Part shown: in pieces, positions 1 to 5,676 of the stretch | Layout: the number at the start of each line of letters is the position of its first letter | How positions within the stretch are numbered: the stretch's first letter is position 1 | NCBI GenBank assembly: GCA_905234005.1 | Contig: CAJOFW010000018.1 | Coordinates: forward strand, 1-13,344 | Length of the DNA stretch: 13,344 nucleotides | Source: an uncultured Oscillospiraceae bacterium | GTDB lineage: Bacteria > Bacillota > Clostridia > Oscillospirales > Oscillospiraceae | Direction of reading: 5' to 3' | Program-made: the position numbers and the translations under genes | The notes under the pieces: generated by a model | The model's input: the letters and a program-made list of their open reading frames with translations, nothing else | What the model was told of the DNA's origin: nothing | The model's database searches: none

Positions 1-180
1 CTGTTCTCCAACAACGGATACGCCCTGCAGGCGTTTCTGACAGACCGCTTCACCGTGCGGGAGATTCTCGGGAAGACGGTCATCATCCACGATCGCGTGG
101 ACGACTTCACCTCCCAGCCCGCCGGAAACGCCGGAGAACGAATCGCCTGCGGCGTGATCCGAAAACCGGGCCGCCGCTGA
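1..180 (+). CDS. Cu/Zn superoxide dismutase family protein, 3' end only
   Basis: Only the last 59 residues are present; the gene begins before the window. The frame reads through to a TGA at 178-180. The tail carries the family's second signature, G42-N-A-G-E-R-I-A-C-G-V-I53. It includes the Arg (R47) that guides superoxide to copper, the Cys (C50) of the conserved intrasubunit disulfide, and an upstream His (H30, in VIIHD) at the place of a copper ligand. Members convert superoxide to oxygen and hydrogen peroxide. The remaining metal ligands and any signal peptide lie outside the window, so activity and location cannot be judged. Some clostridial members of the family have lost metal ligands, so 'family protein' is the safer name. 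No typical T-tract terminator follows, so read-through into the two small downstream genes is possible. Confidence 0.85.
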   Translation: MFSNNGYALQAFLTDRFTVREILGKTVIIHDRVDDFTSQPAGNAGERIACGVIRKPGRR

Positions 181-199
181 AACCCGCATAAAACCGCAT

Positions 200-226
200 C
201 ACCTCAGGGAAACTATCTCTGAGGTG
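200..226 (+). promoter_or_regulatory. Hairpin containing the ribosome binding site of the downstream small gene
   Basis: The perfect 8-bp arms CACCTCAG (200-207) and CTGAGGTG (219-226) enclose an 11-nt loop. The 3' arm contains GAGGTGA, the only plausible Shine-Dalgarno for the ATG at 235, so the folded RNA would bury it. The hairpin is followed by ACTTTATT, too poor in T for a confident terminator. It may be a weak terminator of the superoxide dismutase gene, a translational gate, or both. Confidence 0.5.
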
Positions 227-234
227 ACTTTATT

Positions 235-432
235 ATGAGAGACGGATCGTTGCCCGTGGGCTTCGGCATGGCGCTGGCACAGAATCAGACGGCGCTGCGA
301 AAATACGAAGCGCTCACGGAGGTTGAGAAAAAGGCGCTGATGGAGCAAATCCACGGCGTACAGTCCAAGGCGGAAATGCGGCAGCTCGTCGCGGAGCTGG
401 CGGACAGACCGGACGCAAACGAGGTGGTATGA
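235..432 (+). CDS. Conserved-looking small protein of unknown function (65 aa)
   Basis: The gene encodes a 65-residue soluble protein with no signal peptide or membrane segment. The N-terminal LPVGFGMALAQN stretch is followed by a predicted helical region (alternating Ala, Leu, Glu and Lys). This resembles a type of short conserved hypothetical protein often seen in Clostridia, but I cannot name a family from the sequence alone. The ATG at 235 is supported by GAGGTGA at 221-227 with 7 nt spacing; that site lies in a hairpin arm. Its stop overlaps the next start as ATGA (429-432), which indicates translational coupling with the following gene. No separate promoter is evident, so it may be transcribed from upstream. 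An internal ATG at 268 is a weaker alternative start. Confidence 0.75.
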   Translation: MRDGSLPVGFGMALAQNQTALRKYEALTEVEKKALMEQIHGVQSKAEMRQLVAELADRPDANEVV

Positions 433-698
433 TGGCAAAGAAAGGCATGAAGCGTCCGGACAGGACGCATACCCAGCCCAAAAATCAGACGGAGCCCGTG
501 CCGGAGCCGCAGGGGAAGGCGAAACGCGCAAAGCAAAACGCGAACCCGATCGTCGCCGGGACGTTCGGAACCGATCAGAAGGTGTTTCGCGGAGAAAGTC
601 CGATCCCCGCGGGGATCTATCCGGTCATCGACACGGACCTCGCCCGGGACAACATCGAAAACGACCTCCCCGCCGCGGATCGGGAGGATCTGTCCTGA
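429..698 (+). CDS. Small basic-to-acidic hypothetical protein (89 aa)
   Basis: The gene encodes an 89-residue protein of unknown function. The first ~40 residues are rich in Lys, Arg, Pro and Gln and look disordered. The rest is more ordered and acidic, with GTFGTDQKVFRGESPIPAGIYPVID followed by an Asp/Glu-rich tail. There is no signal peptide, membrane helix or recognised domain. It starts inside the stop of the preceding gene (ATGATGG at 429-435), so either the ATG at 429 or the one at 432 may be used. GAGGTGG (421-427) lies just upstream and serves the ATG at 432 with 4 nt spacing, making the product 88 residues. Coupling to its neighbour and the shared terminator at 714-748 argue that the two small proteins work together, but the sequence does not show at what. 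Confidence 0.7.
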   Translation: MMAKKGMKRPDRTHTQPKNQTEPVPEPQGKAKRAKQNANPIVAGTFGTDQKVFRGESPIPAGIYPVIDTDLARDNIENDLPAADREDLS

Positions 699-713
699 CG
701 GACAATATGGAAT

Positions 714-748
714 CGGGGAAGGGCAAACAGCTCTTCCCCGCTTTTTTT
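714..748 (+). terminator. Intrinsic terminator
   Basis: A GC-rich stem pairs 714-723 (CGGGGAAGGG) with 731-740 (CTCTTCCCCG), including one G-U pair, around a short loop. It is followed by seven T at 742-748. It closes the transcript of the two small genes. Confidence 0.92.
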
Positions 749-807
749 GATCCGATGCGGCAGTTCAGAACCCCCGTTGCCTCGATGTCATTTTTGCCGG
801 TGCGCAC

Positions 808-836
808 TTGCGCTGTACGCGATGTGCGTGTATAAT
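808..836 (+). promoter_or_regulatory. Sigma-A-type promoter for the HAD phosphatase gene
   Basis: The -35 is TTGCGC (808-813) and the -10 is a perfect TATAAT (831-836), with a 17-bp spacer. The transcript would start near 843, giving a leader of about 120 nt before the ATG at 964. The leader holds a GC-rich hairpin at 883-906 (CGGCGG...CCGCCG arms) of unknown significance. This is the only clear promoter between the upstream terminator and the gene. Confidence 0.75.
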
Positions 837-963
837 AGCATGATATTGGAAGCCAGTCTCAGATATAACAACGATAATAACGCGGCGGTATGCCCGCATG
901 CCGCCGTCGCCGCCGCGGATGTTTATGCCGGGCGGCGGGAGACCGGCGGAAAGGAGACGTATC

Positions 964-2073
964 ATGAAAACAGGAACCAAAACGACGCATGTGGGCAAAC
1001 GCGCTCTTGCGGTCGTTCTCTGCCTGCTGATGCTGACGGGCGGCTTTTACTCCCTCGGCATGGGCGAGAACCCCTCCCGGGAGCCGTCCGCCGAGACCGC
1101 CCCGGCGCCGCTGTCCCTCTGGACGGACGACGCCGCAGCCAAAAATGAGCTGATTTCCTACATGGAGGCGATCACGGACGAGGCCGGTGCCGATTACATC
1201 CCGCCGGAGTCCCGCGTCGCCGTGTTCGATCTCGACGGCACGCTCTTCTGCGAGACGGACCCGAACTACTTCGACTACTGTCTTCTGAAATACCGCGTGC
1301 TCGACGACCCGGACTATAAGGATCAGGCGTCGGATTTCGAGCGCGAGGTCGCGCTGAAGATCAGGGAGCAGAACGAGACCGGCGCGTCCTTCGAGGGACT
1401 GGAGGTCGATCACGGCAGGGCCGTCGCCTCGGCGTTCGCGGGCATGACGGTCGAGGAATTCAACGCCTACATTCAGGAATTCAAGAAGCAGCCCATGCCG
1501 AGCTATGAGGGCATGAATCGCGGCGACGGCTGGTATCTGCCCATGCTGCAGGTGGTGGACTATCTCAAGGCGAACGACTTCACGGTCTATATCGTCAGCG
1601 GCACGGATCGCTTCATCGTGCGCGGCATCGCGGACGGCTCGCCCCTCGGCCTGCCCCCGTGGCAGATCATCGGCTCCGACGAGTCCCTTGTCGCGCCGGA
1701 TCAGAGCGAGACAGACGGACTTTCCTATGTTTACGACGAGGACGACACGCTCGTTCTCGGCGGCGATTTCATCGTGAAGAACCTCAAGATGAACAAGGTC
1801 ACCGTGATCGCGCAGGAGATCGGCGTGCAGCCGGTTCTCTCCTTCGGCAACAGCACCGGCGACGCGAGCATGGCGGAGTATGTCACGAGCGGCAACCCGT
1901 ACCGCAGTCTCGCGTTCATGCTCTGCTGCGACGATACGGAGCGGGAAAACGGCAATGTGGAGAAGGCGGACAAGATGTTCGACCTCTGCGGCACCTATGG
2001 CTGGGTGCCCGTCTCCATGAAAAACGACTGGACGACGATCTACGGCGACGGCGTCACCTATCTCGGCGGCTAA
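964..2073 (+). CDS. Exported HAD-superfamily phosphatase
   Basis: The 369-residue product is predicted to be a hydrolase of the haloacid dehalogenase superfamily acting outside the cytoplasm. A basic N terminus (KTGTKTTHVGKR) is followed by a hydrophobic stretch (~14-32), which is a signal peptide or uncleaved anchor; there is no lipobox. Motif I is FDLDGT, with D89 the expected nucleophile and D91 the acid/base. Motif II is S212 in IVSGTD, a Lys in the IVKNLKMNK region could be motif III, and motif IV is FGNSTGD with D300 a Mg ligand. The long insert between motifs I and II (~94-205) is a cap-like region. The substrate is unknown; phosphomonoesters are likely from the family. The start at 964 is preferred to in-frame codons further upstream because AAGGAGA (951-957) lies 6 nt before it and the signal peptide begins there. 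It is monocistronic, with its own promoter and terminator. Confidence 0.87.
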   Translation: MKTGTKTTHVGKRALAVVLCLLMLTGGFYSLGMGENPSREPSAETAPAPLSLWTDDAAAKNELISYMEAITDEAGADYIPPESRVAVFDLDGTLFCETDPNYFDYCLLKYRVLDDPDYKDQASDFEREVALKIREQNETGASFEGLEVDHGRAVASAFAGMTVEEFNAYIQEFKKQPMPSYEGMNRGDGWYLPMLQVVDYLKANDFTVYIVSGTDRFIVRGIADGSPLGLPPWQIIGSDESLVAPDQSETDGLSYVYDEDDTLVLGGDFIVKNLKMNKVTVIAQEIGVQPVLSFGNSTGDASMAEYVTSGNPYRSLAFMLCCDDTERENGNVEKADKMFDLCGTYGWVPVSMKNDWTTIYGDGVTYLGG

Positions 2074-2075
2074 CA

Positions 2076-2116
2076 CCCGACGGAGACGCGAACAAATCGC
2101 GTCGGGCCCTTTCTAT
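2076..2116 (+). terminator. Probable intrinsic terminator after the HAD gene
   Basis: A 7-bp stem, GACGCGA (2085-2091) with TCGCGTC (2097-2103), closes a 5-nt ACAAA loop. An alternative outer pairing joins CCCGACG (2076-2082) to CGTCGGG (2100-2106). CCCTTTCTATTT follows; this T-rich tail is imperfect. Confidence 0.6.
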
Positions 2117-2138
2117 TTCGCGGTTTATATGGTACAAT
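2110..2138 (+). promoter_or_regulatory. Extended -10 promoter for the integrase-domain/DUF gene
   Basis: The -10 is TACAAT (2133-2138) preceded by TGG, giving a TGn extended -10. At 17 bp spacing the -35 is only TTTCTA (2110-2115), a weak match that overlaps the tail of the upstream terminator. The predicted leader to the ATG at 2269 is about 125 nt and contains the dyad at 2171-2190. Confidence 0.6.
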
Positions 2139-2170
2139 CGGCCCGACAGCGTAACTGTCCGCGCCGGATA

Positions 2171-2190
2171 TACTGTAATAAAATACAGCA
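2171..2190 (+). promoter_or_regulatory. LexA-like dyad (CTG-N10-CAG) in the leader
   Basis: CTGTA-ATAAAA-TACAG at 2173-2188 is a perfect 5-bp dyad with an AT-only centre. It fits the CTG-N10-CAG form of the proteobacterial LexA box, flanked by TA on the left as in the best boxes. It lies downstream of the predicted start of transcription, where a bound repressor could block elongation. Bacillota LexA normally binds a GAAC-N4-GTTC type site, so the regulator may be another dyad-binding protein, or the match may be chance. Confidence 0.3.
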
Positions 2191-2268
2191 CGGCGCCGCG
2201 TACGCGTCCCGCCGGAAGACCGGCGGCGCGCCGAAACCAAAGACGATCGGTTACAGGAGGACGACGAT

Positions 2269-3921
2269 ATGCCGAGCCGCAACCAACGGTTTCTCAGGGA
2301 ATACAGAACGTGGCTGGAGAACAAGGGGCTGTCCGCCGCGACGGTCAGGGGCCACGCCGATAACGCGAGCCTCTATATCGAGGTGTTTCTCGAGGGCGAG
2401 GAGCTGCGCATGGAGGACGGCGCGGATATGGATTGGCTGGACAAGTTCTTCAGCGAATTCTATATCCGCGACTCCGCCGAGAGCACGCCGTCGAGGCTCA
2501 GGACCGTAACGGTCGGCATCCGGAAGTTCTACCAGTGTATGCTGGAGCGCGGCCACATCACCCCGGAGGAATACGAAGAGGTACGCGACACGCTCCGGGA
2601 TCACCTGCCCCAGTGGCTGGACGAATGCAGCAAATACAACAGGCGGCTCTTCCTGGATTCATTAGAATACGACGATGACGATGACGAGGACGACGACGAC
2701 ATATACGCCTGCGACCCGGCCGTGACCGACCGTATGTACGAGCTGGCGTTCGCGTTCAAGAGGGCGAAGCCGTGGAAGCTTCTCCGGGAGGAGGAGATAT
2801 TCGCCGTGCGGCTGGACGGCGGGCGCGTCGGCTATTGCATCGTCACGGGCCGGGGCGGCGAATACTTCTCGCTGACCCTGTACCCCGGCGAGGAGGCGTT
2901 CGACACGTTCCTGCGGATGCTGGACTCGAGCCGCTCCGCGTCCGCGTGGGAGCGGGACTACATCGTTCTTACGCAGGACTGCGTGCAGCTGTCACTGGGC
3001 AACCGGGACGAGCTGGACGAGCTCGAGGTCGAGGCCGTCCGCGCCTACGCCGCCGGGCACGGCATCGTCCTGCGCGGGGCGCACTCGTTCCCGAGCTTCG
3101 CCCGCCATTTTCCGCACCGCGTACCGTGGCCGGTCACATTGGAGCAGGACGCACGCGACATCACGGCCGCGCTGGAGGCGGCCGTCCAAATCCCGGAGCT
3201 TATCCGCAAGGCCGGTATGAAGCCGTATCTGCTGATCTCATCCACCGGCAAGCCGGCGGAGATGCCGCTCCTCGAGCCGGACGGCGCGGGCTTCCGGCTC
3301 GGCTCCGTGCCCGTACCGGCGCGGCGTGACCGTGTCTTTTCGGAGCCGGAGCGGTTCAACGACATCGCCATCGCCCGGCTGCGGCGGATGCGGCGCAGCG
3401 AACCGCTCGCCTGCGAGATCATCCGTCTGCCCAACCCCGTGCGGGCGGAGGACGGCCTGCCGCCCTGTTTCCCTGCGGCGCTGATCGGCGTGGACGCGGA
3501 GAACGGCATGATCATCCAGCTCGGCGACGCGGACGGGGCCGTATACGACCCGGATGAGATGCTTACGTCGGTGACGGAGAATCTGCTGGAAGAGGAGCTG
3601 TATCCCCGCGCCATCCTCGTGCGCACGCCGGAGACGGAGGCGATCCTGCGCGGCTTCTGCAAACGGGCCGGAATCGAGCTGCGCATCGAGGCGGAGCTGC
3701 CCGAGCTGGACGAGGCCCTGTACGAGCTCCGCGGCCGGCTCTCCGACGCCGGATGGGACGACCCGGACGAATCGCTCGCGGAGATGATCGAACAGCTCGA
3801 GCTGCTGGTCGACCTGGGGGCAGATATACCGGCCGGCATGCGCAGCGCCATCCGTCACCTCGCGCAGAGCGACAAGCTCCCAAAGCCGCTGGCCGACCGC
3901 CTCACGCGGCTGCTGGACTGA
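2269..3921 (+). CDS. Integrase-type core-binding domain fused to DUF7309/DUF6930-like domains
   Basis: This is a 550-residue cytoplasmic protein. Residues ~1-95 resemble the SAM-like N-terminal core-binding domain of tyrosine recombinases (FLREYRTWLENKGLSAATVR, then a helical segment ending RKFYQCMLERGHI). The recombinase catalytic domain with its R-H-R-H-Y residues is absent, so the protein should not recombine DNA by itself. An acidic run follows at 135-144 (nine Asp, one Glu). Residues ~150-310 (LAFAFKRAKPWKLL through the Glu-rich NRDELDELEVEA segment) resemble DUF7309. Residues ~390-530 (LIGVDAENGMIIQL, RAILVRTPETEAIL) resemble DUF6930. These two assignments are from memory of the families and need a profile search. 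The ATG at 2269 is set by CAGGAGG (2254-2260) with 8 nt spacing. It stands alone, with its own promoter and terminator. The function is unknown; DNA binding is inferred from the N-terminal domain only. Confidence 0.75.
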   Translation: MPSRNQRFLREYRTWLENKGLSAATVRGHADNASLYIEVFLEGEELRMEDGADMDWLDKFFSEFYIRDSAESTPSRLRTVTVGIRKFYQCMLERGHITPEEYEEVRDTLRDHLPQWLDECSKYNRRLFLDSLEYDDDDDEDDDDIYACDPAVTDRMYELAFAFKRAKPWKLLREEEIFAVRLDGGRVGYCIVTGRGGEYFSLTLYPGEEAFDTFLRMLDSSRSASAWERDYIVLTQDCVQLSLGNRDELDELEVEAVRAYAAGHGIVLRGAHSFPSFARHFPHRVPWPVTLEQDARDITAALEAAVQIPELIRKAGMKPYLLISSTGKPAEMPLLEPDGAGFRLGSVPVPARRDRVFSEPERFNDIAIARLRRMRRSEPLACEIIRLPNPVRAEDGLPPCFPAALIGVDAENGMIIQLGDADGAVYDPDEMLTSVTENLLEEELYPRAILVRTPETEAILRGFCKRAGIELRIEAELPELDEALYELRGRLSDAGWDDPDESLAEMIEQLELLVDLGADIPAGMRSAIRHLAQSDKLPKPLADRLTRLLD

Positions 3922-3998
3922 CCGCGAACCCTCTCATTGCCGTAACCGGATCATCCATTTCGTGCCTGTCTCCGAACCGAAACAGTCACCGGTTTTTC

Positions 3999-4035
3999 AA
4001 AGCGTCATTTGCTCCCGGGCAAATGACGCTTTTTT
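3999..4035 (+). terminator. Strong intrinsic terminator
   Basis: A perfect 14-bp stem (3999-4012 with 4019-4032) surrounds the loop TCCCGG and runs into six T (4030-4035). The A-rich start of the stem could also provide T residues for the other strand, but no minus-strand gene ends here. It closes the unit of the 550-residue protein. Confidence 0.93.
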
Positions 4036-4138
4036 GTGTCCGGTAAAGACCGCGATGGATCATTGCGGCAACGCTCTGTTATCACATTCATAATGGCAGG
4101 AGCAATCATCCGGCTGGCTGCGGAATCCCGGAAGGGTC

Positions 4139-4167
4139 TTGACAACTGTATCGGAAGACGATATAAT
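4139..4167 (+). promoter_or_regulatory. Consensus sigma-A promoter P1 of the PadR/MATE operon
   Basis: The -35 is TTGACA (4139-4144) and the -10 is TATAAT (4162-4167), separated by exactly 17 bp, a perfect consensus match. Such a strong core promoter usually needs a repressor to be kept quiet, which fits the PadR gene immediately downstream. Confidence 0.88.
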
Positions 4168-4182
4168 AAGACCACGAAATAA

Positions 4183-4213
4183 CGGTTGACGATATATCGA
4201 CCGTGGATATAAC
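4183..4213 (+). promoter_or_regulatory. Second promoter P2 overlapping a dyad, candidate PadR operator
   Basis: A second promoter-like pair lies 46 bp after P1: TTGACG (4186-4191) and TATAAC (4208-4213) with a 16-bp spacer. The perfect 10-bp palindrome CGATATATCG (4190-4199) overlaps its -35 and spacer. It is flanked by CGGT (4183-4186) and ACCG (4200-4203), also complementary but asymmetrically placed. A repressor bound here would occlude P2 and block the transcript from P1. Autoregulation is typical of PadR proteins; the operator assignment is inference. Confidence 0.5.
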
Positions 4214-4242
4214 GCATAACGCAGCACGGCGGAGGTGATCGG

Positions 4243-4575
4243 ATGGCCGAGGGGTTTGCCCTGACGGAATCGACGTATTACATACTGCTCTCGCTTGTCC
4301 GGGCGCGGCATGGATACGGCATTATGCAGGCGACGGAGGAGATGTCGAACGGGCGGGTGCGTCTTGCCGCGGGGACGCTGTACGGAGCGCTCGGCACCCT
4401 GTGCGAGAAGGGCTGGATCGTGCAGCTGCCGACAGAGGCCGACAGCCGCAGGAAGGAATACAGGCTGACGGAAAAGGGCATGCAGATTCTGCGCCGCGAG
4501 GTCGACAGGCTGAAGGAATTGACCGGAAACGGCGAACGAATTCTGGGGGAGGGTTCAATATGGAAGACAGAATAA
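4243..4575 (+). CDS. PadR family transcriptional regulator
   Basis: The 110-residue product is a small winged-helix repressor of the PadR family, close to the short LmrR/PadR-s2 type. Visible signatures are LTESTYYILLSLVRARHGYGIMQ (residues 7-29, first helices), GRVRLAAGTLYGALGTLCEKGWI (37-59, recognition helix region) and DSRRKEYRLTEKGMQILRRE (67-86, the wing and start of the dimerisation helix). Family members bind promoter dyads as dimers, and many of them release DNA when a drug or phenolic ligand binds. The start is fixed by GGAGGTGA (4231-4238), 4 nt before the ATG. It is the first gene of a tight operon ending in a MATE pump, so control of efflux is the likely role. Its 3' end overlaps the next gene by 16 nt. 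Confidence 0.93.
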   Translation: MAEGFALTESTYYILLSLVRARHGYGIMQATEEMSNGRVRLAAGTLYGALGTLCEKGWIVQLPTEADSRRKEYRLTEKGMQILRREVDRLKELTGNGERILGEGSIWKTE

Positions 4576-5066
4576 CGGTCCGCAAATGGTTCTGGGTATG
4601 GGACTTTGAGAAGGAAGAGGACTGGCTGAACGAAATGGCGATGAACGGTTGGCTGCTGGACGGCGTCGGCTGGTGCACGTATCACTTCGTCCGCTGCCGG
4701 CCCGGCGACTACAGCGTGCGGCTCGAAATGCACCCCTGCGACGAGAGCTATCTGGCGTTCATGAGGGAGACCGGCGCGGAATACGTCGGACGGATGATGA
4801 TGTGGATCTATTTTCGGAAGAAAACCGCGGACGGGCCGTTCGATCTGTTCTCCGATATTGACTCCCGCATCGACCATCTGAACAAGATCGGCCGGATGCT
4901 GGCCATCGTCGGATTTGCGAATCTCGTAATCGGCGTTGCCAACAGCGTCAGCGCATCGCACATCGGCTGGGTGAATCTCCTGTGCGCCACGGTTCTGATG
5001 TACGCCCTCGGCCGCATCCACGGCAAGAGGGAAGCGCTGGAGCGGGAACGGCAGCTGCACGAATGA
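4560..5066 (+). CDS. DUF2812 domain membrane protein
   Basis: The 168-residue protein has the DUF2812 pattern. An N-terminal soluble domain (residues 1-90) carries WFWVWDFEKEEDWLNEMAMN, GWLLDGVGWCTYHF and a hydrophobic core ending at MMMWIYF. Two predicted membrane helices follow (~113-129 and ~136-152), then a charged C-terminal tail. DUF2812 genes are frequently found directly after PadR genes in Bacillota and their molecular function is unknown. A partner role in sensing or in modulating the regulator at the membrane is a guess from gene order. The ATG at 4560 lies inside the padR 3' end, and GGAGGG (4548-4553) is 6 nt upstream. The 16-nt overlap implies coupled translation. Confidence 0.85.
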   Translation: MEDRITVRKWFWVWDFEKEEDWLNEMAMNGWLLDGVGWCTYHFVRCRPGDYSVRLEMHPCDESYLAFMRETGAEYVGRMMMWIYFRKKTADGPFDLFSDIDSRIDHLNKIGRMLAIVGFANLVIGVANSVSASHIGWVNLLCATVLMYALGRIHGKREALERERQLHE

Positions 5067-5085
5067 CGGACGGGATGAGTGACGG

Positions 5086-5676
5086 ATGACGGACAGATTA
5101 TCGGCCGCCCTGCGCGCAAGGGGCGGGGCGTATACCGTGCTCGCCATCGACGGCATGGCCGCCGCCGGGAAGACGACGCTGGCGGCGTCGTTCGGCGCGC
5201 CCGTCGTGCACATGGACGACTTCTTCCTGCCGCCCGCGCTGCGCACCGATATCCGGCTCGGGACGCCGGGCGGCAACGTCCATTACGAGCGGTTCATATC
5301 GGAGGTTCTGCCGGGCCTCGCGGCGGGCGGGGACTTTTCCTACCGGCGGTTCGACTGCGGGGCGATGGACTACGCCGGCGTGGTGGATATCCCCGCCGCG
5401 AGGCTTCTCGTCGTGGAGGGGGCCTACGCCATGCACCCCGCCTTCGGCGATTACGCGGACGTCACCGTGTTTCTCGGCGTCGACGGGGCGGCGCAGCGCG
5501 AACGCGTCCTGCGCCGGGACGGGCCGGAGGGCTGGGAGCGCTTTCGCGCGCTCTGGATCCCGATGGAGAACCGGTATCACGCCGCCTGCCGCACACGGGA
5601 GCGGGCGGATATCGTATTGGACGCGGCGGAATTTGATTTTGAGAGGACGGACGCGGCTGTATGGACAAATCCATGA
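5086..5676 (+). CDS. Uridine-kinase-like P-loop NTPase
   Basis: The 196-residue protein belongs to the uridine kinase / phosphoribulokinase-like P-loop group. The Walker A motif is G23-M-A-A-A-G-K29-T30, preceded by a beta strand (VLAIDG). HMDDFFLP (42-49) corresponds to the conserved Asp-Asp substrate segment. PGGNVHYERF and LLVVEGAYAMHP (strand plus acidic residue) are further hallmarks, and the lid region is Arg-rich (ERVLRRDG). True uridine kinases are usually a little longer, and the substrate here is not evident, so a nucleoside or other small-molecule kinase is all that can be said. The ATG at 5086 has only a weak GGGA-type site upstream, so it may depend on coupling from the preceding gene, which ends 19 nt before. 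It overlaps the MATE gene by 16 nt. Confidence 0.83.
   Translation: MTDRLSAALRARGGAYTVLAIDGMAAAGKTTLAASFGAPVVHMDDFFLPPALRTDIRLGTPGGNVHYERFISEVLPGLAAGGDFSYRRFDCGAMDYAGVVDIPAARLLVVEGAYAMHPAFGDYADVTVFLGVDGAAQRERVLRRDGPEGWERFRALWIPMENRYHAACRTRERADIVLDAAEFDFERTDAAVWTNP

Noticed and set aside
898..963. In-frame upstream start of the HAD protein at 898
   Set aside because: It would bury the signal peptide behind a Pro/Arg-rich stretch and has no ribosome binding site; the ATG at 964 does.
859..2076. A 405-codon antisense open frame over the HAD phosphatase gene
   Set aside because: The plus-strand frame has all HAD motifs, a signal peptide and a promoter; the antisense frame has none of these.
2169..2184. 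Extra -10-like hexamers TATACT and TAAAAT in the leader of the fusion gene
   Set aside because: No acceptable -35 is found at 16-18 bp upstream of either. The AT-rich dyad explains the resemblance.
2671..2700. GAC/GAT-rich tract as a possible microsatellite or frameshift site
   Set aside because: It stays in frame as an acidic run, mixes GAC, GAT and GAG codons, and is not long or uniform enough to suggest slippage.
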